A program made the position numbers and the translations under genes. Of a stretch of 13,841 nucleotides of DNA, positions 7,293 to 13,841 are shown in pieces. Origin of the DNA: Isohypsibius dastychi. Its lineage: Eukaryota > Tardigrada > Eutardigrada > Parachela > Isohypsibiidae. Below the pieces are notes generated by a model, which saw only the letters and a list, made by a program, of their open reading frames with translations, did not search any database and was not told the DNA's origin. Every line of letters starts with the position of its first letter. Position 1 is the stretch's first letter. Location: the NCBI GenBank assembly GCA_034696485.1, contig JAQIWT010000923.1, forward strand, positions 1 to 13,841, read 5' to 3'.

Positions 7293-7574
7293 TCACACGT
7301 GGTGATATTCAAAAACAAAGACACAAACTGGTCTCAGTGAATGAGCTTCATAATCCGCCATAAATAACCGAGCTCCGGAGATAACCGAGGTCCGTTCAAC
7401 CTTAATCAGAAAATCAAAGCAAATCCAGAAAGCAATTTGAGGAATAATTGCATCAAACGACAAGAGCTCGTTCCAAAATTCATCCAGCGGTTTCTCCCTC
7501 AAAGCATCACGCTCGGTGATCTGCGCATCAACAACAATGTATCTGTAATCATTTTCGAAAACCGAAAAACGAAA
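7293..7574 (-). CDS. Unidentified coding-like exon (93 codons, no stops)
   Basis: Read on the minus strand, a CCACGCAG acceptor ends at 7575 and an open frame of 93 codons follows. It reads FRFSVFENDYRYIVVDAQIT, ERDALREKPLDEFWNELLSF, an aromatic, hydrophobic stretch (IIPQIAFWICFDFLI), then KVERTSVISGARLFMADYEA and HSLRPVCVF. The mixture of charged and aromatic residues looks like a folded domain rather than random sequence. The frame joins without a phase change to the exon at 7802-7934. The true 3' boundary is uncertain: the frame runs to a TGA at 7293-7295, but a donor may lie a little earlier (GTTTGT or GTTTTT near 7325-7310). No family was recognised, and no frameshift or stop is visible, unlike the neighbouring pseudogenes. 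Confidence 0.45.
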   Translation of the reverse strand, partial: FRFSVFENDYRYIVVDAQITERDALREKPLDEFWNELLSFDAIIPQIAFWICFDFLIKVERTSVISGARLFMADYEAHSLRPVCVFVFEYHHV

Positions 7575-7801
7575 CTGCGTGGATCAAAAAACAAAACAAA
7601 TGAAATATTATGAAATTTTTGAGAAGAGCCCATTCATTAGCCAATCTGAGACACGAGGGAGCGTCTGATCACGTTATACGATCAGAATTCAGATCAAATT
7701 ATTAGGTTCAAGTTAATCCAAGGAGCCCAACAAAACAGTGGACAAAGCTGAAAAACAATCACGAAACGACTGGACAAAATCTTTGGGCCAGAAATATTTA
7801 C

Positions 7802-7934
7802 TTTTTCATCCTGTGAAGAAGTCTCTCGCGTATGAATCTCAAGCGTGTCATGCGCCTGCTGAAAATTTTCAAGCTGCTCCGTTAATTTGTGATTTTCGAT
7901 GAATGAAATAAAAATAAATCCCTTGTGCGAGTAG
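7802..7934 (-). CDS. Unidentified coiled-coil exon
   Basis: On the minus strand TTTTCAG ends at 7935, followed by an exon reading YSHKGFIFISFIENHKLTEQ and then LENFQQAHDTLEIHTRETSS. It ends DEK at a GTAAAT donor (7801-7796). The middle is amphipathic with leucine-like spacing typical of a coiled coil. The phase at its 3' end equals the phase at the start of 7574, giving a continuous spliced frame of about 137 codons across a 227-nt intron. No ATG lies in the exon, so an upstream exon would be needed; a coiled-coil-like frame at 8428-8600 on the same strand is a candidate, but its phase does not fit simply. The family was not recognised. Confidence 0.4.
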
Positions 7935-8130
7935 CTGAAAATTCAGAAAAGAGAGACGAAGGGCTGAAAAACGACCAATCACGGACAGTCTGCTCATCCT
8001 TTTTTATTATGGCATTTTTCCTTTAGACGTTTTCATCGTTTCTCATATAAATACGCTAGGTCTTGCAAGTGTTGTGCCACTTTTTATTCTCTGCTTATTC
8101 AGTTCCTGGTCAAAATGTGTCCGATTGCAG

Positions 8131-8335
8131 CTTTTTGATTCATATCCGTGAAGCGCCCTTTCAAACATGGCTATTAGATTCAAAACAATCCCCCAAGATA
8201 TTGGCAGATTTCGGCTTTATTCAATGTCCATCAAATAACAAGGATAACGTCAAATGTGTTCACTGCTTGCTTCAACTCAACTGATGGAAGACCGACTAAC
8301 GCCCCATGCTGCGTCATGCAGGTTCCTCTCCAAGA
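8131..8335 (+). pseudogene. Survivin-type BIR domain fragment
   Basis: After a TTGCAG acceptor ending at 8130, the frame reads FLIHIREAPFQTWLLDSKQ, then LADFGFIQCPSNNKDNVKCV and HCLLQLN. This follows the BIR pattern of an R-x-x-x-F-x-x-W helix, then A-x-x-G-F-x-x-C-P, then C-x-x-C. The GFI-CP spelling and spacing are closest to survivin (BIRC5)-type domains, which act in the chromosomal passenger complex at mitosis. The next codon, expected to be glycine, is TGA (8282-8284), followed by W-K-T-D. The frame then shifts, and HAASCRFLSK (to 8335) supplies the distal cysteine. At the position seven residues before that cysteine, where BIR domains need a zinc-binding histidine, the frame gives leucine. 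One stop, one frameshift and a lost zinc ligand mark it as dead. No helical C-terminus is seen. Confidence 0.7.
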
Positions 8336-8427
8336 TCGAAACTCGTTGTGGGAAGGCTCATCAGGGATTTCAAGCTATTCTAGCAGCGTACTTTTACCCT
8401 GCGATTCGATCCAGCGAAAGCCTTTCT

Positions 8428-8600
8428 TCACGGATCCATCAAAAAGATGTTCAAACTGACCAGATTACTCTTCCGATTCTGATTCAACAACAACAGAGTT
8501 TGCTCATCAACAATTTTGTCCGTTTCCGCCAAGTTCTTCTCCGATTCTTCCGACTCCCGATTGACTTCACCCTGCACACCTTCCGCCAGATGGAAAAATC
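8428..8600 (-). pseudogene. Block shared with the VIT/VWA copies, fused to the inverted kinesin copy
   Basis: The minus strand is open and reads LAEGVQGEVNRESEESEKNL then AETDKIVDEQTLLLLNQNRK. The first 50 or so bases are similar at DNA level to 383-440, where the corresponding words are SEVAQCEVNRNLEM, and to 5487-5530. Past that the similarity fades. The segment immediately follows the kinesin intron start at 8641. It is charged and could form a helix, but that may come from base composition. I see it as part of the mosaic, not as an independent gene. Confidence 0.4.
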
Positions 8601-9435
8601 AAACCAAAACAAAACGTCGTGACGTTCTTCTTTCCACCTACCTTTAACAATCTGTTGTGCAGTTTCCCCATAAAGTTCCGGCAGACTCATTTCCGGTTTC
8701 AAGACTTTGTCGTTATTATATGATTCGCCCTGGAAGGATGACATGACTCAAATTCCACAAAACGGGAATCCGAGATAAAAACAAGGTTATCTCTTCTTGG
8801 CTCTTGCCCCACAAGAGATCGTGTCCTCCGTGATTTTGCTGATGACAAGCTTTGATCCAACCCTTTTTCGATTTATTGGAGGGATATTTTTGGCAAACGA
8901 CCTTAATCGAACAGATATCTGGTTCTTGCCCTTGGACATCTCCTCTAGCCAAAATAACATTCCCGACCGCTGGATCCATCATTTCGACCCTAGAATATAT
9001 TTGACACAGTAAGTAAGTTGGATACGGTGCATCCCGAAAAACAGAAAGCGGCAAGTCCGAAATATTTGAACGAATTCATTATTTTGTGAAAAGATGCACT
9101 TTTTCAAATCAAAGTGCATAATTGTGAAAACTCACCATATTTTCCGTTCTGTTGGCTGATGAAAGACTGATTAAATTCACAATTAAACAGACATTTAGCT
9201 AATTTTGAACTCAAATGAACGGTGAAGCGATAAATGCTCGCTGGCGAATTTCAAAAGTCGTGCAAAAAGCCCAAGTTCAAACCAAGTCCCGCACAAACAG
9301 AAAGGAAGAGGAGCACAAACAGAGACAAGTCGCGTACGATTACGAATGGCAGAATTGCAGATTCGTACACAGATGTTTCTACTGATTCCCGGATCCCACC
9401 CCCATACGCTTACAATCAACGGAGTCAGGTTTGAA
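8600..9435 (-). repeat. Inverted repeat D, right arm (left arm 2035-2815)
   Basis: Reverse-complement copy of the kinesin 5' region, including leader, first intron, two coding exons and flanking intron starts. The outer boundary near 9435 is where similarity to 2035 ends; the inner boundary near 8600 is inside the third intron. It carries extra bases relative to the left arm in the leader (about 9235-9300). Confidence 0.85.
8642..8982 (-). pseudogene. KIF5: Kinesin-1 heavy chain 5' fragment, inverted copy
   Basis: Minus-strand ATG codons at 8982 and 8979 open a frame reading MDPAVGNVILARGDVQGQEP then DICSIKVVCQKYPSNKSKK. This matches MDAVRDDVLAGGDVHGRKSD and the CPIKVFCR strand of the plus-strand kinesin at 2437. 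A second exon at 8729-8642, after a CTTCCAG acceptor, reads GESYNNDKVLKPEMS and TAQQIVK, the equivalent of GKSYNNDQ and TARQIVK. Here this exon keeps its frame where the plus copy lost one base. The following donor is GTAGGT (8641 down). Everything after the third exon start is gone, so no P-loop or switches exist and it cannot encode a motor. The two copies have decayed independently: different stops and indels. Confidence 0.85.
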
Positions 9436-9516
9436 GGAGAAATAAATTCCTGATTCGTTGGTTTAACAATTTTATTGGCTGTCCTTCTGACACAAAGTAA
9501 AGTCACGGGTTTTTGA

Positions 9517-9699
9517 GATTTTTATGTTACTATTTTGGATTTTTTCTTGATTACCGAAAAATGCAAGGAGGAAATTGTATTTGAAGGTGAGTTGGAAGTT
9601 CGATGTTCATCAAATGCTCTAGATATTTGGGGATATCGTGGTTTGGAAACTCATGTTACAACCGTGTATATTGCTGGTACTCTGACTGGTAATTATTGA
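9517..9699 (+). other. Short unidentified ORF (60 codons, no ATG needed)
   Basis: Open from just after a TGA at 9514 to the TGA at 9697. It reads FFLITEKCKEEIVFEGELEV then RCSSNALDIWGYRGLETHVT and TVYIAGTLTGNY. The composition is more protein-like than the neighbouring frames, and it could be an exon relic upstream of the myosin pseudogene. I could not match it to the myosin V motor or to any other family. Confidence 0.25.
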
Positions 9700-9719
9700 A
9701 TGGAATGGAGAAAGACATG

Positions 9720-10149
9720 ATTGAAGCTAAAGGTGGGTTGATCGGTATTGTTGACACTATGTTGCCTTTACTGTCCATATTGCATTTGCTTGTCCGCCTG
9801 AACCAACTAGCCTTTCTTTTTCAACTTCGATTTGACGACTTTCATGTTTAGAAACAGTCGATTTTGGAATGATAAAGTTTTTCGCTTAATGGCCGGTATG
9901 CTGAAATTCCATGTCTGTTTTCATCAACCGAACTGTCTTGCTAGGATTTCAGAAAGCTTTTGTTCATAAAAGCTGGTTTAGTCTGAAGACTAAGTTAACT
10001 TTGGATTTTCACAAAACAGAAACTCTGAGCGAAAGTCCACAGTGGCGATTCTGTTTGTTGGAAATGAAATTAGATTGTCAGATTCTCCATTTATTGCTGT
10101 GAGCATTCTGTATTTTTCATGAATTCTGTTTTTCAGGGGAACAAAATAT
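9720..10149. other. No gene recognised before the myosin match
   Basis: The region just upstream of the first myosin V match. It may contain intron or more strongly decayed motor sequence. None of the motor hallmarks (P-loop GESGAGKT, switch I) is found in any plus frame here. Confidence 0.45.
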
Positions 10150-10172
10150 GAATCCTCGACGAGGAACTGAAC

Positions 10173-12680
10173 ATGTCTGGCAACAGGCATCTGTTCATGA
10201 AGATTATGACGGAGGGCAAACAGTCGATATTGTGCTTATGTTTAATTGGGTTGTTGCTCATCTTAGCCGGAAGCTGGTTTCTGAAATACTCCCGCACCGT
10301 TTTACCGAGTTTTGGTCTTGGATATTTATGAGTGAATTTCCTGTATTAAGAATTTATTATGTGACGCTGACCGATTTCCTCAATTCACGGTTGAAGTGTT
10401 GGAGCAAAACTCTCTTGAGAAGTTGTGCAACAATTACTCAAACGAGAAGCTGCAGCAGCAGTTTGTGAATCATGCCTTCAAGCTGGAACAAGAGGAATAC
10501 ATCAGAGAAGACCTTCAGCGGAAAATGATTGACTATTTTGACAATCAGCCTTGTATTGATATTATCGAAACCAGATTGGTGATACAGTACTTGATCTTCT
10601 TGACGAAGAATGCCGGGTGAAATAAAATTTTGATCAACGGAATGTGTAAAAACTGCAAGAATAATGATAATTTCATATGGAAACGTGCCTTTGTTAGACA
10701 AAAAACATCAACCGAAATTCTAGTAAACTTTTCAATCGTTCGTGTAAGGGATCCATTTCTCAGTGTTTCGACTTATGAATATTGTTCTTTATTCAGGTGA
10801 CAAAGAGAATGAACAAAGCTGGGTTACGAAAATGATCCTGATTGCCAAAGAGTCTCCCAGGAGTCTTTCATTGTCATCCATTCTGCCGATTCGAATATGA
10901 TTGTAATGGATTTCCGGATAAGAATCGTGATACGATGAACGACGAAGTTTTCAATCTTCTTCGTGCCTCATGATCAGATGACGTCTGTTTGATCAGAAAA
11001 GTTCTCTGGAAGAGCAGATTGACAATCCGACTTTTTTTCTTTCTCAGTTTCAATTTTATAATGAACATGGAATTTCCCTGCTGATTCGAATTTTCAGGAT
11101 TTCATGAAATAAAAAACGCTCGTCAGGTTGAATGGCTTCACATATGCACGAGTTTTTCACAGAATTTGCTGGAAACATTGATGGATACGTTGAACGGGAC
11201 CATTCCACATTTTGTCCGCTGCATCAAGCCGAATGATGAGAAAATGGCGTTCTCATTCGATCCAAGACGAGCTGTCCAACAGCTTCGAGCGTGCGGAGTC
11301 CTTGAAACTGTCAAAATCAGCGCCGCTGGTTTTCCAACTAGGTTAGTCTTTCCTGGACATTTCAAATAGCCAGTCTCTCGCAAAAGTGCCGATCACGTAA
11401 TTTTGTTTTTCTAAGTGGACGAATGGAGATTTTTCCTTCGATATCGCGTTATGTGGAATAGCAAGGAAATTGACCGCATCATCTGAAAGACCGTTGAGGT
11501 CATCGTCACTAAATTTATTAGCGACGCCGATACGTACAAGTTTGGCAAGAGGATGATTTTCTTCCGAGCTGGACAGGTTGCCTATATTTAGAAATTGCGG
11601 AGCGATCACCATATGGTTTGCGCATCAATGATTCAGACATCATTTCGTGGAGGAAAAGATGGGAACACAAAGCCATGTACCGATCTGCGCTGCTGATTCA
11701 AAACGGTTTTCGTGAATTTTTAGCAAGAAAGTAAGTTATTTTTCCAGTTCGTGTTGAAGATTAGTAATGAAAATTTTGGTATAACGTTAAACTTATGTAC
11801 TCAGCTGCTAGTATCATATATTCTAATCTGTTTTATTCACAGATACAAGCAATTCGTTCAGGAAACTTCTGCGGCCATCAAGATTCAGTCAATATTCCGT
11901 GGATACATTCAACGGAAACGATTTGAAAACTCGAAAGCTTCTATCATTCAAATGCAAGCTTTGGCTCGAGGTCGGGCAACTCGACTTCGTTATCATTAAG
12001 TTGTTCGGAAAAGAGAGACCATCATCATTCAGCGACATATCCGAGGATTTCTTGCCAGGCTGAAGTGTGAAAGGAATGAGAAACGCATTGTTTCGATTCA
12101 GTGTCTTATTTGACGCTAAAAAGCCAAAAAGCAGCTCAAAACAATAAGAGTAAGACTCCTTCGAAGACTGAATTCTTTTGGAAAAGATGGTTGAAAGGTC
12201 TTTGTTTTGACGGGTTAAAGCCAGAAACGTCGACCATGTTCGCAATTTGAATGAAGGACTTGAAAACAAGATCAGTTTGCAACATAAAATCCAGGTCAGT
12301 TGCTTCGAGGTCGGTGCTTGCAAAATTATGTTGTGCCGATGTTAAATGAAATGAGAGCTTCTTCTACTTTTACTTCATGTTGTAGTGTTTGAAATTGGCT
12401 CTGAAGAAGAGGCTGAAGAGGTGGTTGATTTTCGCCACTAAATTGCCGGTCTGACCGCACTTGAGTCTGAACTAAGCTCGAAAACCATCATGATTTGCGA
12501 ACTGGAGCAGAATGCGTTTGATTTGAATTGTCAGATCAGCACGCATATTTTATCAGCAGCAACTTTGGCTTCAGAGAATTCTCGTTTGCATGCGCTGGTG
12601 AAAGAAAAGGATATGGTAATTTACGGCGAATGTAAAAGCTTCGGCGTAAGTCAAGAAATCAATTTGGCCGGCTCATAAAC
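10173..12680 (+). pseudogene. MYO5: Myosin V heavy chain pseudogene (partial motor, IQ lever arm, start of coiled coil)
   Basis: Myosin V carries cargo along actin. Blocks in order: 10173-10223 (MTEGKQ, the K-P-M-T-x-E-Q-A segment); 10241-10285 (FNWVVAHLSRKL); about 10300-10332 (VLDIYE); 10390-10616 (NSLEKLCNNYSNEKLQQQF, KLEQEEYIRED, MIDYFDNQPCIDIIE, then LLDEECR in another frame). An intron lies at 10617-10796. Next: 10797-10980 (SFIVIHSAD, GFPDKNRDT); 11163-11341 ([39 protein letters not shown]); 11416-11591 (RYRVMWNSKEID, YKFGKRMIFFRAGQVAY); 11657-11731 (SALLIQNGFREFLARK, IQ1); about 11842-12147 (further IQ motifs); 12222-12296 (RNLNEGLENKISLQHKIQ); 12376-about 12606 (heptads). Stops at 11484, 11589, 11997, 12111 and 12117, plus several frameshifts, kill it. 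P-loop, distal coil and cargo-binding tail are absent. Splice sites are mostly preserved, so it is a duplicated gene, not a retrocopy. Confidence 0.9.
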
Positions 12681-13480
12681 ATCAAACTAGGATAAGTTTT
12701 ATCATATAAGTGTGCATTTATTACATGTGAATAATTATCTGTTGAGATGAGCATGGCCGATCAAGCCAAAGTGGCCATTCTTTAATGGCCACCATTTCAT
12801 GCGCAAAGAAACTCGCTCGATAGCACGCGGGCAAATTTTGATAGCTTACCTTCATCTTTCATGTCTCAAAACATTTTCAGTCTCATGCCGCCGTCATATC
12901 TTAAATATCATGGGCAATTTGTTGACTTTGGCGGGGGTCGCTGATGGCGGCCGCATTCTTCTACAGCTAAAGAGCCAGCTGTAATTTGTTGACCTACCAC
13001 CTTCAAGCAGAACAAGAGAGAGGTCGTTTACAGTTCAGGGACTTGTACCTTTGCGTTTTAGTTTCAGCTTGAAAGCGATGTGTAACGAAACAAAGTCAAA
13101 AACATCCTACAAATCCGATTTGGGCATCGAGAATTTGAATCTTTCAGCCGTAATTTAGACTTACGGAATCTAATAAGTCGACTCTGCAGCTAGTTTTGAT
13201 GACTTCGTAAATTATGAGACATGTATCCCATTCTGCGATACAAACTGAGTAAAAATAGCTAAAAAATATACCGGTAAAAATCGAAATTTGGATCGCGATA
13301 TTTATGAACCTGAGGTTTCAGATATCAAGTCCCCACGGATTTCAGACGTAAATCCATAATGCAATACGCAATTTTTCATTAACGCAATATTGTTGAAATC
13401 CGCAAAATATGGAAGTTCAAAAAATCCTGTACAAATCGAGCTTGCCTGTACAGGGACACTTGGTATGACGCCAAAAACGC
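12681..13480. other. No gene recognised (possible decayed myosin coiled coil)
   Basis: No frame carries a family motif. A short plus-strand stretch near 12990-13045 reads LLTYHLQAEQERGRLQFRDL, which has the charge pattern of a myosin coiled coil and may be a relic of the stalk, but it is too short to assign. A 9-bp hairpin is at 12771-12792. Confidence 0.4.
12771..12792. repeat. 9-bp perfect hairpin with 4-nt loop
   Basis: GTGGCCATT pairs with AATGGCCAC around CTTT. It is small and isolated, with no partner copy seen in the window. Confidence 0.85.
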
Positions 13481-13803
13481 TTTCATGTGCTGTCAAGCAG
13501 TTCCTCGGAATCCTTCAGTGCTGCTGATCTGGCAGCGCTTCACAGCGACGGAATTTGATCTATCTGGAGCCGAGGTTCCAATGATTAAAAAAAACACAAA
13601 TTCTCGACAAATTCGATGCAAAACAGCTACTTGTGGATGAGAAAATGAGAAGACGAAATCGAAAACCACAACAAACTCGTTGGTGGTAATAATGTAGGCT
13701 AACTCCTACTGCTTACTCAATCACTCTGATGTAGGCAGTAGGCAAACATATATGGTAGACAGAGCAGCGGATTAACGGAGGCGAGGGGGGAGTAAGGTAG
13801 TCT
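13481..13803. other. No gene recognised; weak inverted repeat at 13705-13742
   Basis: Plus frames give scattered helical-looking words (ILDKFDAKQLLVDEKM near 13596-13645) split by a frameshift, which might be coiled-coil relics but cannot be assigned. CCTACTGCTTAC (13705-13716) and GTAGGCAGTAGG (13731-13742) pair at 11 of 12 positions around a 14-nt loop. Confidence 0.35.
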
Positions 13804-13821
13804 GGGGGGGGGGAGGGGGGG
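13804..13821. repeat. Poly-G tract (G10-A-G7)
   Basis: A G-run interrupted by one A, close to the right end of the window and preceded by other G-rich sequence (from about 13778). Mirrors the poly-C run at the left end. Confidence 0.95.
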
Positions 13822-13841
13822 TCCAGATCGATGTTTGAAAT

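Noticed and set aside
8046-8053. TATAAATA as a promoter for the BIR segment
   Set aside because: The motif is common in AT-rich DNA, the BIR exon begins after a splice acceptor and is broken, and no initiator or transcript evidence is visible.
8254-8622. Plus-strand ORF of 122 codons as one gene
   Set aside because: Only its first part (the HAASCRFLSK region) belongs to the BIR relic. The remainder is antisense to the duplicated minus-strand block and has no recognisable motif.
9094-9119. 9-bp hairpin (ATGCACTTT / AAAGTGCAT) as a regulatory element
   Set aside because: It lies in the leader-intron copy, and the equivalent position in the other arm (about 2300-2325) does not keep the pairing well, so conservation is not supported.
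2437-12680. A functional trafficking gene cluster (kinesin-1, myosin V, ARL6IP1, VIT/VWA protein)
   Set aside because: The recognised members are truncated and carry stops or frameshifts. The arrangement is better explained by accumulation of duplicated fragments than by co-regulation.
12937-12957. GC-rich GCGGCCGC sequence as a vector or cloning remnant
   Set aside because: Only one NotI-like site exists, with no polylinker or vector sequence beside it.
1-13841. CRISPR array, tRNA or rRNA genes
   Set aside because: No regularly spaced repeats, cloverleaf with conserved arms, or rRNA-like conserved stretches were noticed on either strand.

Overview
The window looks like animal (metazoan) nuclear DNA, not bacterial or viral. 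Several blocks translate into pieces of animal cytoskeleton and membrane-trafficking proteins. The blocks are separated by short introns (about 48-210 nt) with GT donors and T-rich (C)AG acceptors. Together with the moderate AT content, this suggests a compact invertebrate genome, perhaps an ecdysozoan; I cannot name the species. Almost no recognisable gene is intact. Frameshifts, in-frame stops and missing segments show a graveyard of duplicated (intron-containing) pseudogenes.

Layout, left to right. 1-22: poly-C run. About 24-1507: a scrambled VIT/VWA-family pseudogene (copy 1), with a VIT-domain block (454-891) and a separate C-terminal block (1193-1507). 1790-2040: a spacer repeat holding an 87-bp hairpin element flanked by TA (1862-1948). 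2050-5190: a kinesin-1 heavy chain pseudogene with leader exon, motor, neck and part of the stalk, but no tail. 5320-5916: a second copy of the VIT/VWA C-terminal region, followed at 6685-6836 by a second copy of the spacer repeat lacking the hairpin. 6200-6582 (minus): a fragment resembling ARL6IP1. 7031-7934 (minus): three coding-like blocks of an unidentified protein with plausible splice sites. 8131-8335 (plus): a survivin-type BIR fragment. 8428-9435 (minus): an inverted copy of the kinesin 5' end joined to a short block shared with the VIT/VWA copies. 10150-12680: a myosin V pseudogene covering part of the motor, the IQ lever arm and the start of the coiled coil. 12680-13841: nothing recognisable, ending in a poly-G run.

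The window is tied together by segmental duplication rather than by joint function. One duplication is direct, with an offset of about 4.8-5.1 kb. One is inverted, with arms near 2035-2815 and 8600-9435. The kinesin, myosin V, VIT/VWA and BIR pieces cannot make functional proteins as they stand. The minus-strand blocks at 7031-7934 are the best candidates for something still coding. The strongest new observation is the TA-flanked hairpin, whose insertion can be dated relative to the duplication because the sister copy carries what looks like the empty site. All identifications come from reading translations by eye; no database search was possible.
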